From: DASUBV01 sp035763085
Lineage (GTDB): Bacteria; Actinomycetota; Actinomycetes; Streptosporangiales; Streptosporangiaceae
Reading direction: 5' to 3'
Assembly: GCA_035763085.1 (NCBI GenBank)
Contig: DASUBV010000071.1
Span: 1 to 38,226, forward strand
DNA length: 38,226 nt
The notes below the pieces were generated by a model that did no database searches, had not been told where the DNA came from, and was given only the letters and a program-made list of their open reading frames with translations. Position numbers and translations under genes: made by a program. Positions 31,558-38,213 of this stretch are shown one piece after another (the first letter of the stretch is position 1; each line of letters opens with the position of its first letter).

Positions 31558-32121
31558 GTGGAGCAGACCGAGACCCGGTGGCTGTCCCCGGTGGAGCAGC
31601 AGGCCTGGCGGGCGTTCATGGGCGCGTGCCGCCGGCTGTTCGCTGAGGTTGAGGGCCATCTTCAGCACGTGGCGGGCATCCCGCACGCCTACTACGAGAT
31701 CCTGGTGCGGCTGTCTGAGGCACCGGGCCGCGAGCTGCGGATGACTCAGCTCGCCGACGTCTCGATCTCCAGCAAGAGCCGCCTGTCCCATGCCGTGGCC
31801 CGGCTGGAGGAGCGCGGCTGGATCGAGCGGACTGCCTGCCCGACCGACCGGCGCGGCCAGGTGGCCAGGCTGACCGACGAGGGCTTTGCCGCCCTGGATA
31901 CGGCGGCGAAGACCCATGTGGAGCAGGTCCGTCAGCTGATCTTCGACCAGCTGACTCCGCTCCAGGTCGGGCAGCTGCTCGAGATCAGCGCGGCCATCGA
32001 GGCCGGCGTGGACTCGGTCAGCTCCTCGCCGGCCGCGCAGGCCTGCCGGGCCGCTCGCGAGGAGGCCGCGGCCGACCTTGACGACCCCGGCTGCCTCGAC
32101 GGCCCAGGCTGCCCGGGCTGA
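31558..32121 (+). CDS. MarR-family transcriptional regulator
   Basis: 187 residues. It shows the MarR winged-helix pattern: QQAWRAFMGACRRLFAEVE, YYEILVRLSEAPGRELRMTQLADVSISSKSRLSHAVARLEERGWIER with the recognition helix, and the wing CPTDRRGQVARLTDEG. The C-terminal 25 residues are Ala/Asp/Gly rich. The GTG at 31558 is preferred over the ATG at 31546, because the latter overlaps a TATGCT box that fits a leaderless promoter. It is divergent from the YceI-like gene and probably represses both, through the repeats at 31481 and 31517. Confidence 0.9.
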   Translation: MEQTETRWLSPVEQQAWRAFMGACRRLFAEVEGHLQHVAGIPHAYYEILVRLSEAPGRELRMTQLADVSISSKSRLSHAVARLEERGWIERTACPTDRRGQVARLTDEGFAALDTAAKTHVEQVRQLIFDQLTPLQVGQLLEISAAIEAGVDSVSSSPAAQACRAAREEAAADLDDPGCLDGPGCPG

Positions 32122-32258
32122 CTCGCCCTACCCGTTCCGCCTCCAGGACGCCCCCCACTTCTTGCTGTTATCTCACCAGCTTGACGATCGTGCGAGATTC
32201 TGGCTGCTATGGGCGCCGAAGATTCACACGTTGTCGGCCGCTGGCCGGCTGACGCGGA

Positions 32259-33026
32259 TCAACTGGCGGGAGGCGCAGGCGCGGCCTGCGGCCCGGGCCC
32301 GGCTCCGGGCTCAGTCGCGGCGAGGCGGGCGGCCATGTGGTCAGCGATGGCGGCGGGGCCGGGGCCCGGCTCGCCGCGCAGGCCGGCGATGGTGCCGCGC
32401 TGGTCGGCCAGGCCGCGGTTCTGGCTGAGCTTGGCCTTGCCCTCGGCCGAGGTGATGGTCATCTCGATGCCGACGATGGCCCGCAGCTGGCCGGTGATGT
32501 AGTCGGGCGGGGCGTCGGTGACCGCCCACGGATGCGCGCGGTGGTCTTCGTACAGCCGGGTCAGCCGGGTCACCAGGTCGCGCAGCCAGCCCTGGTCGCG
32601 GTGCACGGTGAGCGTGCCGGTCAGGTGGACCGACTCATAGTTCCAGGTCGGGACGGCCCGGCCGTGCCGGGCCTTGCTCTCATACCACGATGGCGAGATG
32701 TAGGCCTGCGGGCCGTGCACGATGGCCAGGGCCTGGGTGCCCGGCTGGATGGTCTGCCACTGCTCGTTGGCCAGCGCCAGGTGCCCGACCAGGCGGCCGA
32801 GGTCCGGCTCGTCAGCGTCACGGGCCTCGCGAGAACCGCCAGCCTCGCCGGGACTGCCGGGCCCGCCAGCACCGCCGGGACTGCCAGGCCGGTCCCAGAT
32901 CACCGGCAGCAGCGTGGCGACCGGCTTGGTGCCATCGAAGGTCACCAGGTCGGCCGCTCCGGCGGCGGCCACGAAGGCCTCGATCTGGGCAAGGTCAGAC
33001 AGGGCGAAATGGCGCGGTATATACAC
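32259..33026 (-). CDS. PaiB-like FMN-binding protein
   Basis: 255 residues of the PaiB/FMN-binding split-barrel family, named as negative transcriptional regulators in Bacillus. It starts YIPRHFALSDLAQIEAFV and contains the expected LVGHLALANEQWQ, ALAIVHGPQAYISPSWYESK, VPTWNYESVHLTGTL and IVGIEMTITSAEGKAKLSQNR. A Gly/Pro/Ser-rich insert of about 25 residues (49-75) interrupts the barrel, and the C-terminus is Pro/Ala rich. The GTG start at 33026 is preceded at 6 bases by TACCCT (minus strand 33038-33033), a leaderless arrangement. It is convergent with marR. The enzyme activity is unknown. Confidence 0.87.
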   Translation of the reverse strand: MYIPRHFALSDLAQIEAFVAAAGAADLVTFDGTKPVATLLPVIWDRPGSPGGAGGPGSPGEAGGSREARDADEPDLGRLVGHLALANEQWQTIQPGTQALAIVHGPQAYISPSWYESKARHGRAVPTWNYESVHLTGTLTVHRDQGWLRDLVTRLTRLYEDHRAHPWAVTDAPPDYITGQLRAIVGIEMTITSAEGKAKLSQNRGLADQRGTIAGLRGEPGPGPAAIADHMAARLAATEPGAGPGPQAAPAPPAS

Positions 33027-33032
33027 CGGTCC

Positions 33033-33038
33033 AGGGTA
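33033..33038 (-). promoter_or_regulatory. Leaderless -10 box of the PaiB-like gene
   Basis: TACCCT on the minus strand, 6 bases before the GTG start codon at 33026. Confidence 0.4.
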
Positions 33039-33077
33039 ATCGCTCGACAGCGCCGGTAACCTGGACCTAACGCGCTG

Positions 33078-33377
33078 ACGGAGACGAGTAGCACGGGATC
33101 CCGCGAGTAGCGCGCTGCGCTCGCGCAGCGCGCGCAGAGAGCAGCCGGCAGCTGGGAAGGCGGCCTCGCGCCCGGTGTGAAGACCCTCCCGAGCGCGGGG
33201 AGGAACGGCCGCCGCGGCCAGCGGCGCGCCCCATGCCCCGCCGGCTGGCCCCCGTGACCGGGCCGCATCGAGGCCGCCCGGGCCTGCCCGCGGCGGTGAA
33301 AGTGCGGTGGCACCGCGAGTTCCCTTCTCGCCCGCACTCCCAAGGGGTCACGCAATCCCGCGAAGGAGTGTGGAGTG
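33078..33377 (+). ncRNA. T-box riboswitch specific for tRNA-Asp
   Basis: The leader begins with the common GGAGACGAGTAGCA and has CAGAGAGC near 33135. The segment GTGAA-GAC-CCTCCCGAG (from 33177) aligns with the usual specifier loop, giving specifier codon GAC (33182-33184, Asp). The T-box itself is GCGGTGGCACCGCG (33304-33317), whose UGGC pairs with the GCCA end of a tRNA with discriminator G, as in tRNA-Asp. CACTCC (33335-33340) can pair with either GGAGTG at 33365 or 33372, which contain the Shine-Dalgarno, and there is no U-run, so control is probably translational. Uncharged tRNA-Asp should raise AspRS synthesis. Confidence 0.85.
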
Positions 33378-33379
33378 TG

Positions 33380-34684
33380 ATGATCTCTCGTGTCCTCGCT
33401 GCCGACCTGCCCGAGCATGTCGGAGAGCACGTGCGGATCGCCGGCTGGCTGCATCGCCGCCGGGAACTGAAGTCGGTTACCTTCCTCATCATCCGGGACC
33501 GCTCCGGCCTGGCCCAGGTCGTCGTGCGCGACCCGGAGCCCGCTGCCGGCCCGGCCAGGCTGCCCGAGGAGACGGTCATCGAGATCGAGGGGCTGGTGAC
33601 GGCCAGCTCGCAGGCCCCCGGCGGGGCCGAGATCACCGGCCCGGTCATCACCGCGCTGTCCGGGCCCGCCGCGCCGCCGCCGCTGGAGGTGTTCCGGCCG
33701 GCCATCACCGCGGGCCTGCCGGCCATCCTGGACGGCGCCCCGGCCAGCCTGCGCCATCCGGCCCTGCGGGCCGGGTTCGAGATCGCCGCGGCCAGCGTGG
33801 CCGGGTTCCGGGCGGCGCTGGACCGGCTGGGCTTCACCGAGGTGCACACGCCGAAGATCGTCGAGTCGGCCACCGAGTCGGGCGCCAACGTGTTCGGCCT
33901 CGACTACTTCGGCCGGCCGGCGTACCTGGCGCAGTCCCCGCAGTTCTACAAGCAGGCGCTGGTCGGGGTGTTCGAGCGGGTCTACGAGGTCGGCCCGGTG
34001 TTCCGTGCCGAGCCGCACGACACCGCGCGGCACCTGGCTCAGTACACCAGCCTGGACGCCGAGTTCGGGTTCATAGCTGACCACCGTGACGTCATGGCGG
34101 TGCTGCGCGAGGTCATCGACGGCATGGCCGCCGGGATCCGCGAGCACGCCGGGCCGGCCGCCAGCCTGCTGGAGGCCCGGCTGCCGGCGGTGCCCGAGGT
34201 CATCCCGGACATCGACTTCACCGAGGCCCAGGAGCTGATCGCGGCCAAGGCGGGCTGGGACCCGCGCGGCGAGCCGGACCTGGCCCCGGCCGACGAGCGG
34301 TGGCTGGGCGAGTGGGCGCTGGCCGAGTACGGTAGTGAGTTCCTGTACGTGACGGGCTACCCGATGGCCAAGCGGCCGTTCTACACCCACCCCGAGCCGG
34401 GCCGGCCCGGCTCGACGAACAGCTTTGACCTGGTGTTCCGCGGGCTGGAGCTGGTCACCGGCGGGCAGCGGCTGCACCGGCACGCGGACTACCTGGCCGC
34501 GCTGGCCGCCCGCGGCGAGGACCCCGCCTCGTACGCCAGCTACCTGCAGGTGTTCGAGCACGGGATGCCGCCGCACGGCGGGTTCGCCATCGGGCTGGAG
34601 CGCTGGACCGCGCGGATCACCGGGGCGGCCAACATCCGCCAGGTGACCCTGTTCCCGCGCGACCTGCACCGGCTGGCCCCCTGA
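33380..34684 (+). CDS. aspS: Aspartyl-tRNA synthetase, archaeal type
   Basis: 434 residues, the short archaeal/eukaryotic form without the bacterial GAD insertion (bacterial AspRS is near 590). The OB-fold anticodon domain has VRIAGWLHRRRELKSVTFLIIRD; the class II core has VFRAEPHDTARHLAQYTSLDAEFGF (motif 2) and GFAIGLERWTARITGAANIRQVTLFPRD (motif 3). H25 and P80 sit where, as I recall, archaeal enzymes that also charge tRNA-Asn have His and Pro. ATG 33380 is preferred, GTG 33377 being the alternative; AAGGAG and GGAG lie just upstream. The open frame before it is the T-box leader. It is probably a second AspRS induced on Asp limitation or AspRS inhibition, unless no bacterial-type copy exists elsewhere. 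Confidence 0.9.
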   Translation: MISRVLAADLPEHVGEHVRIAGWLHRRRELKSVTFLIIRDRSGLAQVVVRDPEPAAGPARLPEETVIEIEGLVTASSQAPGGAEITGPVITALSGPAAPPPLEVFRPAITAGLPAILDGAPASLRHPALRAGFEIAAASVAGFRAALDRLGFTEVHTPKIVESATESGANVFGLDYFGRPAYLAQSPQFYKQALVGVFERVYEVGPVFRAEPHDTARHLAQYTSLDAEFGFIADHRDVMAVLREVIDGMAAGIREHAGPAASLLEARLPAVPEVIPDIDFTEAQELIAAKAGWDPRGEPDLAPADERWLGEWALAEYGSEFLYVTGYPMAKRPFYTHPEPGRPGSTNSFDLVFRGLELVTGGQRLHRHADYLAALAARGEDPASYASYLQVFEHGMPPHGGFAIGLERWTARITGAANIRQVTLFPRDLHRLAP

Positions 34685-34702
34685 GCCGGGCGCCGGCCAG
34701 TC

Positions 34703-34742
34703 CCCGGACCGGGCTCAGGCTAGCTCCTGAGCCCGGTCCGGG
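34703..34742 (+). terminator. Long hairpin terminator after aspS
   Basis: A perfect 17-bp stem (CCCGGACCGGGCTCAGG / CCTGAGCCCGGTCCGGG) with loop CTAGCT, 18 bases after the stop. No U-run follows, as is usual for actinomycetes. Confidence 0.8.
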
Positions 34743-34843
34743 ACCCGCGCGCCGGAACCGGGACCCTGACCCGCGCCCCGGGACCCGGCATCCGGGCCGC
34801 CGCCCGCCGGGGCCGCGCCGGCTGGCGCGGGCCCGGCGGGCGG

Positions 34844-34849
34844 TAGGGT
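34844..34849 (+). promoter_or_regulatory. Leaderless -10 box of the 91-residue gene
   Basis: TAGGGT, then 6 bases and the ATG at 34856; no Shine-Dalgarno is present in between. Confidence 0.45.
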
Positions 34850-34855
34850 CTGGCC

Positions 34856-35131
34856 ATGAGCGATGGCGACAATCTCGACCAGCTGTCCGCGCGCGAGCTG
34901 CATGACCTGGCCGTGCACCGGGCCCTGCGCCACGTGGACGTTAAGTTCCTGTGGGACCTGCTGCGCGAGCTGCCCGCCAGTGAGGCGGCCGCCGGCCGGT
35001 CCGACCTGGCCACGGCTGACGCGCTGCACCTGTCCCGGCTGATCTCCGACGCCATCGAGTCCGGCGAGGGCGATATCGCCGAGTCGCTACGCCCGTTCTA
35101 CACCAGCTACCTGCGCTCGCACCCGGCGTAG
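34856..35131 (+). CDS. Small conserved hypothetical protein, 91 residues
   Basis: A 91-residue acidic, probably all-helical soluble protein: LDQLSARELHDLAVHRALRH, DVKFLWDLLRELPASEAA and SDLATADALHLSRLISDAIE form three amphipathic helices, with FYTSYLRSHP at the end. I recognise the type from actinomycete genomes but know no function. Coding is supported by strong GC bias at third positions, a balanced composition unlike the shadows around it and a well placed TAGGGT box. No cysteines, membrane segment or DNA-binding motif. It stands between two hairpin-rich gaps and is not in an operon. Confidence 0.8.
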   Translation: MSDGDNLDQLSARELHDLAVHRALRHVDVKFLWDLLRELPASEAAAGRSDLATADALHLSRLISDAIESGEGDIAESLRPFYTSYLRSHPA

Positions 35132-35158
35132 CCCGGCCGGTTCGTTCCTGCTGATCCC

Positions 35159-36124
35159 TCAGGGGATGACCAGGACCTTGCCGACCGCGCCGGCCTGCAC
35201 CGCCTCGTGCGCGTCGGCGATCTGGTCGAGCGGGAACCGGGTGACGGGCAGCTCGGTCAGCGCGCCGTCGGACAGCGCGGCGGTGACGTCCGCGGCGGCC
35301 TGCAGCAGCGCGGGCCGCGGCACCCCGTACAGCAGCACGAACCGGAGCGTGACGTTGGCGTTCATGCAGGCCCGCACGGGCAGCACCGGGTCCTGCGGCT
35401 CGGCGCCGTAGTCGACGATGGTGGTCGCGGGGCCGGACAGGGCCAGGTCGAGCCCGAGGTTGGCGCCCAGGGCGAGCTCGACGACGCGGTCCAGCGGGGC
35501 GAGGGAGCGCAGCTGGTCGGCGGCGTCAGCGTCGCGGTAGTTGACCACGGGGTCGGCGCCGGCCTGACGGGCCAGCTCGGCCTTGGCGGGACCGCTGACG
35601 GTCGCGGCGACCCGCGCCCCGGCGTGCCGGGCCAGCTCGATCGCGTAGTGGCCGACGGCGCCGGCGCCGCCCGCGACCAGGACGCTGCAGCCCTCCAGCG
35701 GGCCGTCGGCGAACAGGCAGCGGTGGGCGGTCATGGCGGGCACGCCGAGGCTGGCGCCGAGCTCGGCTGACACGCCGTCGGGCAGCGGCACCGCCTGCTC
35801 GGACGGGACGACGCACCATTCCGCCGCGGTACCCCAGGGCTGCCCGGCCGCGGCCAGCCAGAGCCACACTCGCTGGCCCTCGCGGCCAGGATCGACGCCC
35901 TCGCCGACCGCGTCGATGACGCCGGCACCGTCGTGATGCGGGATCTGGAACCCGCTGATCGGCCGGGGCGTCGAGCCGCTGCGGGACTTCCAGTCGGTGG
36001 GGTTAACGCCGGATGCCTCGACCCGGACCCGGACCTGACCGGGTCCCGGCTCGGGCCGGTCGACGTCGGTGACCTTGAGGACCTCGGCGGCCGGGCCGAG
36101 GCGGTCATACGTGGCGGCTCTCAT
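35159..36124 (-). CDS. NADPH:quinone reductase-like medium-chain dehydrogenase
   Basis: 321 residues of the zinc-independent quinone oxidoreductase (QOR) branch of the MDR superfamily. The N-terminal GroES-like domain includes VEASGVNPTDWKSRSG and IPHHDGAGVIDAVGEGVD. The Rossmann part has VLVAGGAGAVGHYAIELARHAGARV (the AxxGxxG motif) and DPVVNYRD. It ends with LPVTRFPLDQIADAHEAVQAGAVGKVLVIP, the family's usual close. The structural-zinc cysteines of alcohol dehydrogenases are absent. ATG 36124 has GGGAGG 10 bases upstream. Monocistronic; substrate unknown. Confidence 0.9.
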   Translation of the reverse strand: MRAATYDRLGPAAEVLKVTDVDRPEPGPGQVRVRVEASGVNPTDWKSRSGSTPRPISGFQIPHHDGAGVIDAVGEGVDPGREGQRVWLWLAAAGQPWGTAAEWCVVPSEQAVPLPDGVSAELGASLGVPAMTAHRCLFADGPLEGCSVLVAGGAGAVGHYAIELARHAGARVAATVSGPAKAELARQAGADPVVNYRDADAADQLRSLAPLDRVVELALGANLGLDLALSGPATTIVDYGAEPQDPVLPVRACMNANVTLRFVLLYGVPRPALLQAAADVTAALSDGALTELPVTRFPLDQIADAHEAVQAGAVGKVLVIP

Positions 36125-36301
36125 GACGGCGCTGCCTCCCGGGGCTGCTGGGCGTGGCGTACAGGCGTACGGGCTCTGCGTACTGGGCGCGGCCAGTACG
36201 GGCCTGCCCGGCTGCCCGGCAGGCATGCACGCCGGGCGTCTCTAGCTTGCCGTACCGGCTCGCTCGCCGTCCGCGGAGGTCTCAGTCGCTGTCCGCGGAG
36301 G

Positions 36302-37609
36302 TCAGTCGCTGTCCGCCGCGGGCTCGGCCGCGATGCAGACCTTGTTCCAGCCGGTCTGCCGGGCCGTACCCAGCGCGGTGTCGGCCGCGCCGACCAGCTC
36401 GGCCAGGGCACGCCGGGTCTCGTTCATCATGGCCACCCCGATGGACACCGTCAGCCGGAACACGAAGCCGGCCTGGCTGCCGGACTCGATGGCGATGGAC
36501 TCGCCGGCGATCCGGTCGCGCAGCCGCTCGGTCATCCGCTTGGCGTCGGCGATGCTGGTGCACGGGAACAAGATCGCGAACTCGCGCGACCCGAAGATCC
36601 CGATCAGGTCCTGGTCGCGCAGCTGCTCGGTGAGCATCGCGGCGACATCACGGCGCAGCTGCCGGGCCACCTCCTCGCCCGCGGACTGCTGCACCGCGAC
36701 GAAGTCATCGATGTCCAGTACGGCGACCGCCAGCGGCGCGCTGGACTGAGCGGCCCGGTACACCTCGACCTCGGCCTCGCGCTGCCAGGTCCGCGGGTTG
36801 AGCAGGCCGGTCGTGGCATCCACCCGGATCTGGGCCACCAGCTGAGAGCGCATCAGGTAGCGCCGGCACAAGATCACCGAAGGCAGGGCCAGCGCCATCA
36901 GCGCCGGGTTGACCGCCACCACCAGGGTCAGCGAGACAGCCAGGCTGATCTCCAGGAAGTCCGCGGTGATGGACTCCCTGGTCCCGAACAGGTCGCGCAG
37001 CCGCACCGCCTGATCGGACAGCCGGATCGCGGCGAACAGCAGCGCGCAGTTGATCCACACCGCGATGATCGCGCATACGGTGACCACAGCAGTCCAGGTC
37101 AGCACGTGCGTCTGCGCGCCGGGCTGGGGACCGGCGATGCTGTCGGGAACCGTCCGGAACAGCAGGGCTACCGTGCCGTAGGCCAGGCTGATGGTGGCGT
37201 TGCTGAATACCCGGCGGTGCATCAGCCCGCTGCGAACCCGCCACAGCCGCCAGGCGGCCAGCGGCACGGGCGCCAGCATGGCGTAGCCGGGCGGCAGGGT
37301 GATGGCCGCGGCCAGGTACCACACCGACTGCAGGTCCCGGCCGACGGTCCCGTGGACCTCGCGCATTGCCCTGGTTGACTCGATGGCCACGATGCCGCAG
37401 GCCAGGAAGCCGAGGAAGATCAGCAACTGGCTGAGCTTCCAGGGCATGTCGATCAGGGACACGGCCATTCCGGCCAGCGCGCAGGACGTGACCAGGATCA
37501 GGTAGGCGCGCAGCGGCCGGGACAGGGACCAGACGGGCCATCCCGCCACCCGCGACGGCAGCGCCCGCAGCCGGCCGAAGACTTCCCTAGCGCGGCGCGC
37601 GGCGGCCAT
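36302..37609 (-). CDS. Membrane GGDEF-domain protein with degenerate motif
   Basis: 435 residues. About six TM segments occupy residues 35-250, without a recognisable MASE-type signature. The C-terminal GGDEF domain (about 262-425) keeps ATTGLLNPRTW and the metal-binding AVLDIDDFVAVQQ, but the signature GG(D/E)EF reads GSREF (340-344), so diguanylate cyclase activity is doubtful. Such domains often serve as GTP or c-di-GMP sensors. The ATG at 37609 has GGAG 5 bases upstream; a GTG at 37615 is also in frame. An inverted repeat TGTCAC-N17-GTGACA lies 50 bases upstream. The gene is divergent from the mini-ORF array. Confidence 0.85.
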   Translation of the reverse strand: MAAARRAREVFGRLRALPSRVAGWPVWSLSRPLRAYLILVTSCALAGMAVSLIDMPWKLSQLLIFLGFLACGIVAIESTRAMREVHGTVGRDLQSVWYLAAAITLPPGYAMLAPVPLAAWRLWRVRSGLMHRRVFSNATISLAYGTVALLFRTVPDSIAGPQPGAQTHVLTWTAVVTVCAIIAVWINCALLFAAIRLSDQAVRLRDLFGTRESITADFLEISLAVSLTLVVAVNPALMALALPSVILCRRYLMRSQLVAQIRVDATTGLLNPRTWQREAEVEVYRAAQSSAPLAVAVLDIDDFVAVQQSAGEEVARQLRRDVAAMLTEQLRDQDLIGIFGSREFAILFPCTSIADAKRMTERLRDRIAGESIAIESGSQAGFVFRLTVSIGVAMMNETRRALAELVGAADTALGTARQTGWNKVCIAAEPAADSD

Positions 37610-37615
37610 GGGCAC

Positions 37616-38004
37616 TCCGTAGGGACGCTATCGAGGCCTCGGGCAAGCGTTTTCCGGATGTCACATAACTAATGCCGCATAGTGACAATAATCGCTCCGA
37701 CTTGTCAAGCCCAGCCGAAGCTCGACCGTGCTGCGGCCAACGAACCGGGCGTTGTCCCTTGTGAAAGGCAGGCCTTCTCGCCCGGATCGGTATGACATAT
37801 CAGGTGCAAAGGTAGCACAGAGTCACGAGGCCTATACCACATACCCGGCACAGATAGACGTGGCGCGGCAAAATAGCCAGCCATAACCCCTTGCTCCGGT
37901 CGGTCCCGACTCGTCCCGTCCCGGCTCCCCTGCGGCGCCCGGCACGGGTGGCGGATCGCGGCCGCCGGCCGCAGTTCCCGCTACCGCAGGGAGGGAGGCC
38001 CGCC
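37616..38004. other. 389-bp region between the GGDEF gene and the mini-ORF array
   Basis: No credible gene on either strand. It contains a less GC-rich stretch (37640-37860) suited to promoters, the inverted repeat at 37659-37687, and an isolated GTCACGAG word at 37822 that matches the middle of the mini-ORFs. The promoter for the array should lie here, but no -35/-10 pair with good spacing was found. Confidence 0.55.
37659..37687. promoter_or_regulatory. Inverted repeat TGTCAC-N17-GTGACA
   Basis: Perfect 6-bp arms separated by 17 bases, 50 bases upstream of the GGDEF gene start. It could be an operator for that gene or for the array promoter. The AGTGA half site resembles BldD half sites, but the arms point the wrong way for a standard BldD box. 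Confidence 0.35.
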
Positions 38005-38028
38005 ATGCGCCGTCACGAGTGGCAGTAA
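38005..38028 (+). CDS. Mini-ORF 1, heptapeptide MRRHEWQ
   Basis: ATG start, AGGGAGG (37992-37998) 6 bases upstream, TAA stop. The first copy has a different upstream region from the others, so it marks the array boundary. Translation is inferred from the Shine-Dalgarno and from conservation among copies; product role unknown. Confidence 0.55.
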   Translation: MRRHEWQ

Positions 38029-38076
38029 CCCGTCTCGCCAGCCCCCCGCATAACCACCACCGGAAGGAGCCATGCC

Positions 38077-38100
38077 ATGCGCGGTCACGAGTGGCAGTAA
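38077..38100 (+). CDS. Mini-ORF 2, heptapeptide MRGHEWQ
   Basis: ATG at 38077 with GGAAGGAG (38062-38069) 7 bases upstream. An out-of-frame ATG at 38072 precedes it. Codon 3 is GGT (Gly) instead of CGT (Arg); the rest is identical to copy 1. Confidence 0.55.
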   Translation: MRGHEWQ

Positions 38101-38143
38101 CCCGTCCCCCAGCCGCAAAGCCACCACCGGAAGGAGCCGCGCC

Positions 38144-38167
38144 GTGCGCCGTCACGAGTGGCAGTAA
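38144..38167 (+). CDS. Mini-ORF 3, heptapeptide MRRHEWQ with GTG start
   Basis: The start codon is GTG rather than ATG, a change that keeps initiation, and GGAAGGAG (38129-38136) is 7 bases upstream. The remaining codons match copy 1 exactly. Confidence 0.55.
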   Translation: MRRHEWQ

Positions 38168-38213
38168 CCCGCCTCGCCAGCCCCGCAAAGCCACCACCGG
38201 AAGGAGCCATGCC

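Noticed and set aside
32942..34669. 575-codon minus-strand open frame
   Set aside because: Antisense to aspS and crossing the T-box leader; no domain similarity.
37800..38006. 68-codon minus-strand frame ending in a hydrophobic, Cys-rich segment
   Set aside because: No Shine-Dalgarno, no leaderless box and poor composition; it overlaps the array leader.
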